Assembly: GCF_004116455.1 (NCBI RefSeq)
Contig: NZ_PDJU01000001.1
Location: 62,001 to 126,000, forward strand
Direction of reading: 5' to 3'
DNA length: 64,000 nt
Source: Arcobacter sp. F155
GTDB lineage: Bacteria > Campylobacterota > Campylobacteria > Campylobacterales > Arcobacteraceae
In this document: one piece after another, positions 9,652 through 18,508 of the stretch
Layout: the number at the start of each line of letters is the position of its first letter
Numbering within the stretch: position 1 is the stretch's first letter
Translations under genes and position numbers: made by a program
Notes under the pieces: generated by a model
What the model was told of the DNA's origin: nothing
The model's database searches: none
Seen by the model: the letters and a program-made list of their open reading frames with translations, nothing else

Positions 9652-11831
9652 ATTTCATCTTTACCTTCAAACTCTTTTTCATCTGCATTTTTCACTACAG
9701 TATTAGCAATAGTTGAAGTATTTAGTGCTATGTCTTTTGTTTTATTAGCAATAGAAGCATTCTTTTGTGTTTGTTCATCTAAAGAATTAATAGCTGAGTT
9801 AATTTGTAGTATTCCAATTTGTTGCTCTTTTGAGGCATTTGAAATATCTTCTATAAGTTCAACTGTTTGAGTAATATTCTCTTTTAAATTTACATAACCC
9901 TCTTGCATTTGATTTGAAATATCTTTACCTTCATTTGCTTTAAGTGTTGCACTTTCAACTAAATCTTTAATCTCTTTAGCAGCTTCAGCAGATCTATTCG
10001 CTAGGTTTCTAACTTCACCTGCAACAACTGCAAAACCTTTTCCAGCTTCACCAGCAGTTGCAGCTTCAACCGCTGCGTTTAGTGAAAGAATATTTGTTTG
10101 GAATGCAATTTGGTCAATCACTGAAATCGCTTCATTTATTGACTTTACTTGCTCATCAATCTCACTCATAGCTTGATTTGTTTTAAGTGCTAAACTTTCA
10201 CCTTGATTTGCAGAAGCAGTAACACTTGTAGTTAAATCATTCATTTGAGAGATTTTATTTGTTGTAAGTGTTATATTACTTGTAATCTCTTCTAAAGATG
10301 AAGCAGTCTCTTCTAGTGATGCTGCTGCTTCATTTGAACTTATATTTAAGATTTCTACATTTTCTAAAAGAGTTTTTGAACTATCATCTAAGATAAGTCC
10401 ATTCTTTTTATTTTCAATTAGCATTTTTGTAATAGATACACCAAGCTCATTTACCCCACCAGAAAGTTTTTCTAAGTGTTCTTTGATTCCATGAGTATCT
10501 ATTTTTTTAAGATAGTTATAGTTTGAGAACTCTTCTAATACATTTAAAATATTATCAATATTATGTTCTAAAGTATCTCCCATGTTATTTAAAACATCTT
10601 TTAGTTTGTTTAATGATGGGTTAGAAACTTCTGTTGTAATTCTTTGGCATAAGTCACCTTGTTCAAACTCTCCTAAGACAGCAACTGTTTCTTGAATGAT
10701 TCTATTGTCTTCATCAAGGCTTTTTTTAGTTTTGATGATATTTTCATTAACAAGTTGACTCATAGCACCAATCTCTGTTTTTGAGTTACTTTTGAATAGT
10801 TCAATATCAGAAATCTCTCTATTTACATATTTAAAGAAGTTTAATAGTCCTTCTTGGAATTGTGATAATTCACTACTAATATTTTTTGGAATAAAAATAG
10901 ATATTGTAGAAATGAAAATTAAAACTAAAATAGAAACAATAATTAAAACAATTTGAACTAAGCTATTATTTGAAGAAACATCTTTTTCAACTAATGTTTG
11001 TTCATTTTTTACTAGTTCCTTTATCTTTTCTACATTATTTGCAATTGAAGGTTCTAAAATATCCATCTTTGCAATAAAACTATTTGTAGTTTTAATTGCT
11101 TCTATAATATTTTTTAAATCACTTACATAAAAATTGATAAACTTTATAGCTTCTTCTAGTTTCTCTTTTTGCTTAGTATTTGAAATTTGTGTTCTAAGTA
11201 ATGCAATCTCTTTTTTTAAAGTTGCAAACTCTTTTCTTGCATTTAAGTTATCTTTTTCACTACTTGAAATTAAAAACTTAGTTGTATGAAGTCTTGCTAA
11301 TAGTAAAATTCTAATATCTTGCGCTACTTCAAAGGCTACTTTCTCATTCGAAATATTTTTCATATCAGTCATTATTGAAGTTAATAAAGACTCAATATTT
11401 TTACCGTAAGCACCTAGGTTTGAAAATAGTTCATCCCTTAGACTCATATAAATAGTTACATCTGCAAAGTGATTTTTGTAGTTTGCTAAGTCTTCTTCTA
11501 TTTTGTTTATTAAAGCTTTTCTCTCTTTGTTTAGTACAAAGGCTTTTGTTTGTTTTACAAACTTTTCATTTATAGTATAGTAATCCATAAACTCATCAAT
11601 ATTTTTTTGAGAGCCAGTATTTATAAACTCTTTTACATTCATTTTCAAAATAAGCATATTTGATTGAACTTGACTTACAATTTGAGTCTCTTTTGACATA
11701 GCTCTATAATCTCTAAAACCATTAATAGATTTGTCAATTCCAAAAATACTATATGAACTAACAAGTATTACAAGAAGTGCAATAATTGAAAAAGAGATAG
11801 TAAGTTTTCTTTTGATTGAAAAATTATTCAT
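9630..11831 (-). CDS. Methyl-accepting chemotaxis protein
   Basis: Transmembrane chemoreceptor of 733 residues. It has TM1 at about residues 10-30, a long helical periplasmic sensor (about 30-290, four-helix-bundle type, no Cache motif), TM2 at about 290-315, a HAMP-like linker containing [11 protein letters not shown], then the cytoplasmic coiled coil. The kinase-control hairpin reads [20 protein letters not shown] and then [20 protein letters not shown], the canonical CheA/CheW contact region. No CheR-docking NWxxF tail. The ligand is unknown. It is monocistronic, with GGAG before the ATG and a Fur-box-like palindrome 20 bases upstream, suggesting iron control. It shares linker and hairpin with the receptor at 36995. 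Confidence 0.93.
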   Translation of the reverse strand: MNNFSIKRKLTISFSIIALLVILVSSYSIFGIDKSINGFRDYRAMSKETQIVSQVQSNMLILKMNVKEFINTGSQKNIDEFMDYYTINEKFVKQTKAFVLNKERKALINKIEEDLANYKNHFADVTIYMSLRDELFSNLGAYGKNIESLLTSIMTDMKNISNEKVAFEVAQDIRILLLARLHTTKFLISSSEKDNLNARKEFATLKKEIALLRTQISNTKQKEKLEEAIKFINFYVSDLKNIIEAIKTTNSFIAKMDILEPSIANNVEKIKELVKNEQTLVEKDVSSNNSLVQIVLIIVSILVLIFISTISIFIPKNISSELSQFQEGLLNFFKYVNREISDIELFKSNSKTEIGAMSQLVNENIIKTKKSLDEDNRIIQETVAVLGEFEQGDLCQRITTEVSNPSLNKLKDVLNNMGDTLEHNIDNILNVLEEFSNYNYLKKIDTHGIKEHLEKLSGGVNELGVSITKMLIENKKNGLILDDSSKTLLENVEILNISSNEAAASLEETASSLEEITSNITLTTNKISQMNDLTTSVTASANQGESLALKTNQAMSEIDEQVKSINEAISVIDQIAFQTNILSLNAAVEAATAGEAGKGFAVVAGEVRNLANRSAEAAKEIKDLVESATLKANEGKDISNQMQEGYVNLKENITQTVELIEDISNASKEQQIGILQINSAINSLDEQTQKNASIANKTKDIALNTSTIANTVVKNADEKEFEGKDEIKKDINS

Positions 11832-11850
11832 TTTTACTCCAGTATTTAAT

Positions 11851-11865
11851 TGATAATGAATATCA
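11851..11865 (-). promoter_or_regulatory. Fur-box-like operator upstream of chemoreceptor
   Basis: TGATAATGAATATCA matches the 7-1-7 Fur consensus TGATAATNATTATCA at 14 of 15 bases. It sits 20 bases upstream of the chemoreceptor ATG, a position where bound Fur could block transcription. The match is seen; the binding is inferred. Confidence 0.5.
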
Positions 11866-11975
11866 AATTAGTTAATAAAAAAATGAAATAATAATTAAAA
11901 AAAGATAGAAGAAGCTTAAAAATAAGTAGTATTTATATTAAATATTAAAATATATTATAAAGATAACAAATAAAT

Positions 11976-12004
11976 AATAAAACCACTTTTAAAATGGCTT
12001 TATT
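11976..12004 (-). terminator. Terminator downstream of DUF3817 gene
   Basis: On the minus strand AATAAAGCCA pairs with TGGTTTTATT (one G-U pair) around a 9-base loop, with an AT-rich tail. It lies 18 bases after the DUF3817 stop. Confidence 0.6.
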
Positions 12005-12022
12005 ATGTAATAATTATGTAGG

Positions 12023-12322
12023 TTAATTATTGATTTGAAGGGGTTTTACTTTTCTTTCAATTAGAAGAGCACCAAATGGAATTAATGATAAAACAAACAG
12101 TTGAAATACAAATCCAGTATCCCATTCTTGTTTTATTTTAGCTTCAAAAAGTGAAATCATAAAAATGATAAATAATATTCCGTGAGTCATTCCTACAATC
12201 TTAACTGGAATTGGATCACCACCAATATATTTAATAGGCATTGCTATAAATACTAAAACTAAAAATGATATACCTTCAATAGCTGAAATTACTCTAAATC
12301 GCCCTAAAGCACTACTAAGCAT
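12023..12322 (-). CDS. DUF3817 integral membrane protein
   Basis: Small inner-membrane protein of 99 residues with three hydrophobic helices (around ISFLVLVFIAMPIKY, IVGMTHGILFIIFMISL and FVFQLFVLSLIPFGALL). The N-terminal RFRVISAIEGISFLVLVFIAMPIKY region, the GMTHG motif and the final PFG segment are typical of the DUF3817 (TIGR03954-like) family, whose function is unknown. It is preceded by AAGGAAAAT before the ATG and stands alone between the chemoreceptor and the transposase-like gene, both also on the minus strand. Confidence 0.8.
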   Translation of the reverse strand: MLSSALGRFRVISAIEGISFLVLVFIAMPIKYIGGDPIPVKIVGMTHGILFIIFMISLFEAKIKQEWDTGFVFQLFVLSLIPFGALLIERKVKPLQINN

Positions 12323-12396
12323 TTATTTTCCTTTTTTATTTTGTGAAATTATATAGTTTTTTAATTATACTTTGTTTATAGTGGAAATTAAGTGTA

Positions 12397-13047
12397 CTAA
12401 TTAAAATATAGTTTTTTTAGTATCTTAATCTGCTCATTTTGCAAATAATTAAACTTGAACTCACACTCTTTTAAATAGTAAAAAAAGTTTTCTTCATTTA
12501 CACCTTTGTATTTTCGCAAGTTTTTTTCTAAATATTTCCAAAAGATATTTAGAGGAGTACAGTATGAATCTATAGAGAATATTCTATGCCATCTTAGATA
12601 GTTTTCAAAGGTTTTATTATCATGTTCACTATTATAAATAGGAAGCTTAGGCATAAGAAGAGTATAGATTCTATCATTTGAATAAAAACCAATAATATTT
12701 ATAGCATTGTATAAAGACTTTTGTTTATCTTTTTTTTGTTTATCTGTAAAGTAATAAAACTCTTCATAAGAGCTATTGTCTTTGATAGAAGATTGATAAA
12801 CATCTTCAAGGTGGGTTGCAATAAGTTGTCTAAAAAGATTGTATCTATTTTTGATTGTTCGATAGTTTACATTTAAAAGTTTGGCACATCTATTTGCACT
12901 AACTTGATTACAGAAAAACTCGATTACAGTTATATCTGTTTGAAGTTTTTTTAGGGAAAACTTTCTTTTACACGAAGAGCATTTCTTGTAATTGTCTTGT
13001 AAATCATATAAATGTTTGTTATTGCAATATGGGCATCTTTTTATCAT
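12397..13047 (-). CDS. Transposase-derived zinc-ribbon HTH protein (IS1595-like, no DDE)
   Basis: The 216-residue protein has an N-terminal zinc ribbon (CPYC at about 5-8, CSSC at about 23-26), a helix-turn-helix (SANRCAKLLNVNYRTIKNRY) and a C terminus close to IS1595/ISXO2 transposases: FWKYLEKNLRKYKGV and YLKECEFKFNY parallel FW..AKRRL.KFNG and HLKECEFRFN. The catalytic core is broken: the DE.YFG motif reads EEFYYF, the segment with the second Asp is missing, and the Glu before FW is Asn. No inverted repeats or target duplications were seen nearby. It is probably a domesticated DNA-binding protein, possibly a regulator of the divergent hyp operon (inference). Confidence 0.7.
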   Translation of the reverse strand: MIKRCPYCNNKHLYDLQDNYKKCSSCKRKFSLKKLQTDITVIEFFCNQVSANRCAKLLNVNYRTIKNRYNLFRQLIATHLEDVYQSSIKDNSSYEEFYYFTDKQKKDKQKSLYNAINIIGFYSNDRIYTLLMPKLPIYNSEHDNKTFENYLRWHRIFSIDSYCTPLNIFWKYLEKNLRKYKGVNEENFFYYLKECEFKFNYLQNEQIKILKKLYFN

Positions 13048-13110
13048 GGTAACAATTCTACTATTTTTGTCCTAAAAGTACATAAGTGAACATACTCGTT
13101 AGCTAAATTT

Positions 13111-13131
13111 CAGTTTGCTATAAATAAACTG
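13111..13131 (+). promoter_or_regulatory. hypB promoter -10 inside an inverted repeat
   Basis: The -10 box TATAAAT (13119-13125) is framed by CAGTTT (13111-13116) and AAACTG (13126-13131), a 6-9-6 inverted repeat. A protein bound here would cover the promoter of the hypBCDEXA operon. Confidence 0.5.
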
Positions 13132-13145
13132 CTAGAAGAATAATA

Positions 13146-13159
13146 AATGAACGTTCATT
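13146..13159 (+). promoter_or_regulatory. 14-bp perfect palindrome ahead of hypB
   Basis: AATGAACGTTCATT lies between the -10 box and the AAGGA ribosome site of hypB. It could be an operator or, in RNA, a small hairpin next to the ribosome site. Confidence 0.5.
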
Positions 13160-13173
13160 AAAAAGGAATAAAA

Positions 13174-13971
13174 ATGTGTACAGATTGCGGATGTAGCATA
13201 ACAGACCACCACCATCATGGCCATGATCACTCACACGATCATCAACATCATTCAGACTCAGCTTCTCACCAAGCTGCCCATGATACTTTACATCATAATC
13301 CACAGTTAAATGATAGTAAAACAGTAGCAGTTATTAAAAAGATTTTAGACAAAAATGACCATGAAGCAGCTCATAATAGAGCACACTTTGATAAGCAAAA
13401 TGTTTTAGGTATCAATCTTATGTCAAGTCCAGGAAGTGGAAAAACAACTTTACTTGAGCACTTAGCACCTCTTGCAGATTTTAATTTTGCAGTTGTTGAA
13501 GGTGATTTAGAGACAAATAAAGATGCAGAAAGATTACAAGCTAAGGGAATTAAAGCAGTACAAATACAAACTGGAAGTGCCTGTCACTTAGATGCATTTA
13601 TGGTTCATAAAGGTTTACATGATATGCCTTTAGATGATTTAGATGTATTAGATGTATGTTTTGTAGAAAATGTAGGAAACTTAGTTTGTCCAGCATCTTA
13701 TGATGTGGGAACACACTTAAATATAGTATTAGTAAGTGTACCTGAGGGTGAAGATAAAATTGCTAAATATCCAGTGATGTTTAGAGCAGCTGATTTAATC
13801 CTTTTCACAAAAGTAGATTTACTTCCTTATTTTGAGTATGACTTAGAAAAAGAGAAAGAAGTAGCTAGGAAATTAAAACCAAATGTTGATATCTTAGAAG
13901 TTTCTACAAAAGATGAAGATAGCTTAAAAGCTGTAGTTGAGTGGATTAACTTTAAAAGAAAAATGAGGTAG
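13174..13971 (+). CDS. hypB: Hydrogenase nickel-insertion GTPase HypB
   Basis: GTPase that delivers nickel to the hydrogenase large subunit together with HypA. At residues 2-7, CTDCGC matches the high-affinity N-terminal nickel motif. Residues 12-41 hold about 14 His, a nickel-storage stretch. The P-loop SPGSGKTT is at 85-92, followed by G-domain motifs (VEGDLETNKDA, ENVGNLVCP with the interface Cys, FTKVDLL for guanine). It has 265 residues, normal for a His-rich HypB. AAGGA precedes the ATG. It is the first gene of hypB-C-D-E-X-A, and hypC follows after 4 bases. Confidence 0.97.
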   Translation: MCTDCGCSITDHHHHGHDHSHDHQHHSDSASHQAAHDTLHHNPQLNDSKTVAVIKKILDKNDHEAAHNRAHFDKQNVLGINLMSSPGSGKTTLLEHLAPLADFNFAVVEGDLETNKDAERLQAKGIKAVQIQTGSACHLDAFMVHKGLHDMPLDDLDVLDVCFVENVGNLVCPASYDVGTHLNIVLVSVPEGEDKIAKYPVMFRAADLILFTKVDLLPYFEYDLEKEKEVARKLKPNVDILEVSTKDEDSLKAVVEWINFKRKMR

Positions 13972-13975
13972 AAAT

Positions 13976-14260
13976 ATGTGTTTATCAATACCATCAAAAA
14001 TTACAAAGATAGATAAAGAGAATAATGTAGCAACTGTAGATACTATGGGTGTTGAAAGACAAGCTTCTTTGGAGTTAGTTGACCAGCCAGTTGAAGTTGG
14101 AGATTATGTATTAATTCATATTGGTTTTGCAATGAATAAAATCGATGAAGAAGATGCTTTAGCTTCCTTGGAAGTTTATAAAGAGATAATTGAAAAGATG
14201 GAAGAAGAAGAGCGTAGGCAAGCAATTTTAGAAGATGATGCCTGTCCAAATAGAGGCTAA
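13976..14260 (+). CDS. hypC: Hydrogenase maturation chaperone HypC
   Basis: Small HypC/HybG chaperone of 94 residues that carries the Fe(CN)2CO unit with HypD and hands it to the large subunit. The N terminus MCLSIPSKI has the essential Cys2, exposed after Met removal. GVERQASLELV and VGDYVLIHIGFAMNKIDEEDA are the usual beta-barrel and helix motifs. It follows hypB by 4 bases and leads directly into hypD. Confidence 0.96.
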   Translation: MCLSIPSKITKIDKENNVATVDTMGVERQASLELVDQPVEVGDYVLIHIGFAMNKIDEEDALASLEVYKEIIEKMEEEERRQAILEDDACPNRG

Positions 14261-14261
14261 A

Positions 14262-15410
14262 ATGAGTGAATTAAAGCTAAAAGATTTATATGATGGGTTT
14301 AGAGACCCTGATACAATAAAAGCTTATAAAAAAATCATTGAAGAAGATGCTAAAAAGTTAGAAAAGCCAATAAATATTATGGAAGTATGTGGTGGACATA
14401 CTCATACAATAATGAAATATGGAATACCTCAATTGCTTCCAGAAAATATTAACTTTATTCATGGTCCAGGTTGTCCTGTTTGTATTATGCCAAAGGAAAG
14501 AATAGACCATGCATATATTTTAAGTATGCAAGACGATGTTATCTTAGTAACTTTAGGTGATATGATAAAAGTTCCAGGAAGTAATGGAAGCTTACAAGAT
14601 GCAAGAAGTAAAGGTGCAGATGTAAGGTTTGTATATTCACCAATGGAGTGCATAAAAATTGCACAAGAAAATCCTAATAAAAAAGTAATATTTTTTGCAA
14701 TAGGTTTTGAAACAACTACGCCTATGACTGCTGCTTTAATTGATACCGTTGTAAAACAAAATATTGAGAATATATTCTTTCATATAAATCATGTAACAGT
14801 TCCTGAAGTAATGAGAGAGTTAATTGATAGTAGAGATGAGCATGTAGATTCATATAATCATCAAATCGATGCTTTCTTAGGACCATCTCATGTATCTGTT
14901 ATTAGTGGAAGTAAGATTTATGAAGAGTTCCCAAGAAATTACAACAAGCCAGTAGTAGTTGCAGGTTTTGAACCAGTCGATGTTATGCAGTCTATTTCTA
15001 TGATTGTTAAACAGTTTATTGAAAAAAGATGTGAGCTTGAAATTGAGTATAAAAGATTGGTTTCTTATGATGGAAACATCAAAGCTCAAGAGCTAATCAA
15101 TAAATACTTTGAAAAGATAAGTCTTTTTAAATGGAGAGGTTTAGGAAATATAAAAGATTCTGGACTTAAATTAAGAGATGAATACTCTAAATACGATGCA
15201 GAAGTTATTTATAAAGATATTTTACCTATAGGGGAAATAGAAGACCATAAACTTTGTATTTGTGGAGATATTTTAAGGGGTATGGCTAGTCCTCCTGAGT
15301 GTACTATTTTTGGTACTGCCTGTAAACCAAGCAGTCCAATTGGCTCTTGTATGGTGAGCTCAGAAGGTGCATGTGCGGCATACTACAAATATGGTAATCT
15401 CTTGAAATAA
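14262..15410 (+). CDS. hypD: Hydrogenase maturation protein HypD
   Basis: Fe-S protein forming the scaffold on which Fe(CN)2CO is built with HypC and HypE. It has the conserved motifs MEVCGGHTHTI, GPGCPVCIMP, FEPVDVM and the C-terminal cysteines of the 4Fe-4S cluster (CICGDILRG, GTACKPSSPIGSCMVSSEG, ACAAYY). I start it at the ATG at 14262 (382 residues), one base after the hypC stop and behind AGAGG; an in-frame ATG at 14235 inside hypC would add nine residues not expected for the family. Confidence 0.96.
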   Translation: MSELKLKDLYDGFRDPDTIKAYKKIIEEDAKKLEKPINIMEVCGGHTHTIMKYGIPQLLPENINFIHGPGCPVCIMPKERIDHAYILSMQDDVILVTLGDMIKVPGSNGSLQDARSKGADVRFVYSPMECIKIAQENPNKKVIFFAIGFETTTPMTAALIDTVVKQNIENIFFHINHVTVPEVMRELIDSRDEHVDSYNHQIDAFLGPSHVSVISGSKIYEEFPRNYNKPVVVAGFEPVDVMQSISMIVKQFIEKRCELEIEYKRLVSYDGNIKAQELINKYFEKISLFKWRGLGNIKDSGLKLRDEYSKYDAEVIYKDILPIGEIEDHKLCICGDILRGMASPPECTIFGTACKPSSPIGSCMVSSEGACAAYYKYGNLLK

Positions 15411-15418
15411 GGAAAAAA

Positions 15419-16408
15419 ATGAAAACAATAACTTTAGCCCATGGAAATGGTGGACAGGAAAACAACGAACTTATTTCAAAAGTTTTTTATAAAGCCTTTA
15501 AAAATGATATTTTAGACAAAAGTGAAGATGCAGCAGTTATTGAAAATGGTAACTTAGCTTTTTCAACTGACTCTTTTACAGTTAGTCCACTTTTCTTCAA
15601 TGGAGCAGACATCGGAAAACTTGCTATTTGTGGAACATGCAATGACCTAGCTATGATGGGTGCAAAACCTAAATACTTAACTTGCTCTGTTATTATTGAA
15701 GAGGGACTTGATAAAAGAACTCTAGATAAGATAGTAAAAAGTATGAAAGAAGAGCTTGAAGTAAATGGTGCTGTTGTTGTAAGTGGTGATACAAAGGTAG
15801 TTCCAAAAGGAAGTGTAGATAAAATCTTTATAAACACAACAGGTATTGGCCAGATACAATATAAAGGTATTAGTTCAAACAATATCACAAGTGAAGATAC
15901 TATTTTGGTTAGTCGTGATATAGGAGCCCATGGAGCAACTATTTTTGCAAGCAGAGAAGGTATTGATATGAATACAAACCTAAAATCTGATTGTGCTTCA
16001 CTTTATCCACAAGTAAAAGCTTTAATTGATTCAGGTATTAAAATTACTGCCTTAAGAGATGCGACAAGAGGTGGAGTTAGTGCTGTTTTAAATGAGTGGG
16101 CAAAACAATCAAATATCTGTATTGAAGTAGAAGAAGCTTCTATTCCAGTTTCTGATGAGGTAAATGGTATTTGTGAATTACTTGGTTTTGAAGCAATGGC
16201 TTTAGCAAATGAAGGAACATTTGTACTTGCTATCAAAAATGAAGATGCACAAAAAGCTTTAGAGGTTTTAAAACAAACAAATGAAACTGCTTCAATCATA
16301 GGTTCTGTATCAGCTGAGCATATTGGAAAAGTTGTATTAAACTCTGCTTGGGGAACAAAAAGATTTTTAGAGTTACCAACTGGTGAGTTACTACCAAGAA
16401 TTTGCTAA
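15419..16408 (+). CDS. hypE: Hydrogenase maturation protein HypE
   Basis: ATP-dependent dehydratase that turns the HypF-made thiocarbamate on its own C-terminal Cys into thiocyanate, the cyanide donor. The protein ends in PRIC, the required terminal Cys. It begins with the HypE/PurM pattern LAHGNGGQENNELI and has FSTDSFTVSPLFFNGADIGKL with the metal/ATP Asp residues. Length of 329 residues is normal. It lies 8 bases after hypD with AAGGAAAA before the ATG and 8 bases before hypX. Confidence 0.97.
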   Translation: MKTITLAHGNGGQENNELISKVFYKAFKNDILDKSEDAAVIENGNLAFSTDSFTVSPLFFNGADIGKLAICGTCNDLAMMGAKPKYLTCSVIIEEGLDKRTLDKIVKSMKEELEVNGAVVVSGDTKVVPKGSVDKIFINTTGIGQIQYKGISSNNITSEDTILVSRDIGAHGATIFASREGIDMNTNLKSDCASLYPQVKALIDSGIKITALRDATRGGVSAVLNEWAKQSNICIEVEEASIPVSDEVNGICELLGFEAMALANEGTFVLAIKNEDAQKALEVLKQTNETASIIGSVSAEHIGKVVLNSAWGTKRFLELPTGELLPRIC

Positions 16409-16416
16409 GAGAATAA

Positions 16417-18060
16417 ATGAAAATACTACTTCTTATTAGCTCTTTTAATTCTTTGTCTCAAAGAGTATATACTGAATTAAAAGAGTTAAACCATGAGGTA
16501 GCTATTTGTCTATCATCACAAAAAAACTTACTAGAAGAGATAAAAGAGTTTAATCCTACACTTATCTTTTCTCCTTTTTTAAAAGAGTACCTTTCAGCTG
16601 AAATAACTTCAAACTATCCTACATTTATTTTGCACCCTGGTGTTATTGGAGATAGAGGTCATCAATCTTTAGACCATGCAATAAATGATGAAAAAGAGCA
16701 ATGGGGAGTAGTGATACTAAAAGCAAATGAAGAGTTAGATGCAGGAGATATTTATGCATCTGCTAACTTTTCTATGAGAAAGGCAAGTAAAGGGTCACTT
16801 TATAGAAATGAAGTTTGTGATGCTACTTCAAAAGCTTTAAAAGAGCTTCTTGAAAACTTCTCTAATCAAAACTTTAAAGCAACTCCTCAAATAAAAAATG
16901 AAATACATGAAAGACTAACTCAAAGCAATAGAAAAATAGATTGGCAAAAAGATAGTGTAGATGTAATAATCAAAAAAATCAACATGAGTGACTCTTATCC
17001 TGGAGTTGAGGAAGAGTTTTTGGGTATTCCTTGCTATATGTATGGAGTTTGTAAAGAAGATACTCTAAGAGGAAAACCTAAAGAGATAATTGCAAAAAGA
17101 GATGGAGCTATTTGTATAGGTGTTATTGATGGAGCTGTTTGGGTAAATCATTTAAAGCAAAAGGATAGTTTTAAACTTCCTGCTACTTATGTTTTAAAAG
17201 ATAAAATCAAAGGTGTAAAAGAGCAAAGAATTCCACTTATTTTAGAAGAAAAAAGAGAGACTTTTCATGAAATCTTTGTAGAAAGAAAAGATGAAGTGGC
17301 ATATTTACACTTTGATTTTCACAATGGAGCAATGAGTTCTGAACAAGCAATAAAACTTAAATATTCTGTTGACTACTTAAAAGAAGAGTGTAAAGTTTTA
17401 GTTTTAATGGGTGGGGAAGAGTTCTTTTCAAATGGAATACATCTAAATATCCTTGAAGATAGTAAAAAACAAGGGGAAGATGGATGGAGTAATATCAATG
17501 CTATGAATGATGTAGTTAAGTCAGTTTTATTCGCTGAAGATATTATAACTATTGCTTCATTTTCTAAAAATGCAGGAGCAGGGGGAGTGTTTTTAGGTCT
17601 TGCTTGTGATTATGTTCTTGCAAGAGAAGGTGTAGTTTTTAATCCACACTATAAAACAATGGGCTTAAGTGGAAGTGAATACCATACTTATAGTTTTTAT
17701 AAAAGAGTTGATAAAGAAATAGCTTCTAATATTTTAGAAAAATGTATTCCTGTAGGTAGTAAAAAAGCAAAAAGTATTGGAATGATTGATGAGGTCTTTG
17801 AAAGTGAAAACTATGATAAAAGTCTTGAAGAGTTTTGTGAAAACTTGTTAAGTGATGAAGATAGTTTTGAAGAGTTTATTGATAAGAAAAAAGACTTTTT
17901 ATATGAAAATGAAACATCAATAGAAAAAATAAAAGAAGAAGAACTAAAAAGAATGTATCCAGAGTTTTGGGATGAGAAAAGCTCTTTTCATAACTTACGA
18001 AAAGAGTTTATATATAAAAAAGAACATAAAGATAGTTTAAAAAGGTTAAAGGAATTATAA
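16417..18060 (+). CDS. hypX: HypX/HoxX, formyl-dependent CO-ligand synthesis
   Basis: Two-domain enzyme thought to make the active-site CO from N10-formyl-tetrahydrofolate: the N-terminal domain moves the formyl group to CoA, and the C-terminal domain decarbonylates formyl-CoA. The N-terminal half has formyltransferase motifs (LHPGVIGDRGHQSLDHAI with the His, NEELDAGDIY with the Asp). The C-terminal half (from about residue 285) is an enoyl-CoA-hydratase fold with oxyanion-hole-like MGGEEFFSNGIHL, FSKNAGAGGVFLGLACDYVL, and FNPHYKTMGLSGSEYHTY. Length of 547 is normal. It sits between hypE and hypA with gaps of 8 and 1 bases. HypX is typical of hydrogenases matured with oxygen present. Confidence 0.93.
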   Translation: MKILLLISSFNSLSQRVYTELKELNHEVAICLSSQKNLLEEIKEFNPTLIFSPFLKEYLSAEITSNYPTFILHPGVIGDRGHQSLDHAINDEKEQWGVVILKANEELDAGDIYASANFSMRKASKGSLYRNEVCDATSKALKELLENFSNQNFKATPQIKNEIHERLTQSNRKIDWQKDSVDVIIKKINMSDSYPGVEEEFLGIPCYMYGVCKEDTLRGKPKEIIAKRDGAICIGVIDGAVWVNHLKQKDSFKLPATYVLKDKIKGVKEQRIPLILEEKRETFHEIFVERKDEVAYLHFDFHNGAMSSEQAIKLKYSVDYLKEECKVLVLMGGEEFFSNGIHLNILEDSKKQGEDGWSNINAMNDVVKSVLFAEDIITIASFSKNAGAGGVFLGLACDYVLAREGVVFNPHYKTMGLSGSEYHTYSFYKRVDKEIASNILEKCIPVGSKKAKSIGMIDEVFESENYDKSLEEFCENLLSDEDSFEEFIDKKKDFLYENETSIEKIKEEELKRMYPEFWDEKSSFHNLRKEFIYKKEHKDSLKRLKEL

Positions 18061-18061
18061 A

Positions 18062-18403
18062 ATGCATGAGTATTCAATTGTTCAATCACTATTAGAGTCT
18101 TGTGAAGAGCATGCAAGACAAAATGAGTCTGAAAACGTAACAAAAGTTATAGTAAAGATTGGTGTTTTATCAGGGGTTGAGCCTGATTTATTACAAACTG
18201 CTTTTGACACTTTTAAAGAAAAGACTGTTTGTGAAAATGCCGAATTTATTATAAATCATCAAAAAGTCGTGATTGCTTGTTTATCCTGTGATGAAGAATC
18301 AACTCTAGAAAAGAACGAATTTGCCTGTCCTAAATGTAACTCAACACAGGTAAAAGTGATAGATGGAGAGGATATGTATTTAATGAGTTTGGAGATGAGT
18401 TAA
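18062..18403 (+). CDS. hypA: Hydrogenase/urease nickel chaperone HypA
   Basis: Nickel metallochaperone of 113 residues working with HypB. It starts MHEYS, with the Met-His-Glu nickel site, and carries a structural zinc site of two CxxC pairs (CLSC at 73-76, CPKC at 89-92). It is the last gene of the hyp operon, one base after hypX. No urease genes are in the window, so the likely client is the HydAB hydrogenase. Confidence 0.96.
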   Translation: MHEYSIVQSLLESCEEHARQNESENVTKVIVKIGVLSGVEPDLLQTAFDTFKEKTVCENAEFIINHQKVVIACLSCDEESTLEKNEFACPKCNSTQVKVIDGEDMYLMSLEMS

Positions 18404-18508
18404 GTAATTTAACAATTTTTATATAATTTATACACTTTTTATACACTTTATCAAAAACTTTTTGGTTTTTTATGCTAAGGTATTAAGTAATTTTTTTAAG
18501 GAGAGTGT

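Noticed and set aside
12397-13047. Active insertion sequence
   Set aside because: No terminal inverted repeats or target-site duplication could be found, and the catalytic residues are missing.
13118-13303. Open frame on the minus strand across the hypB start
   Set aside because: It mirrors the His-rich hypB codons (His codons read as Met/Val on the other strand) and has no ribosome site; not a gene.
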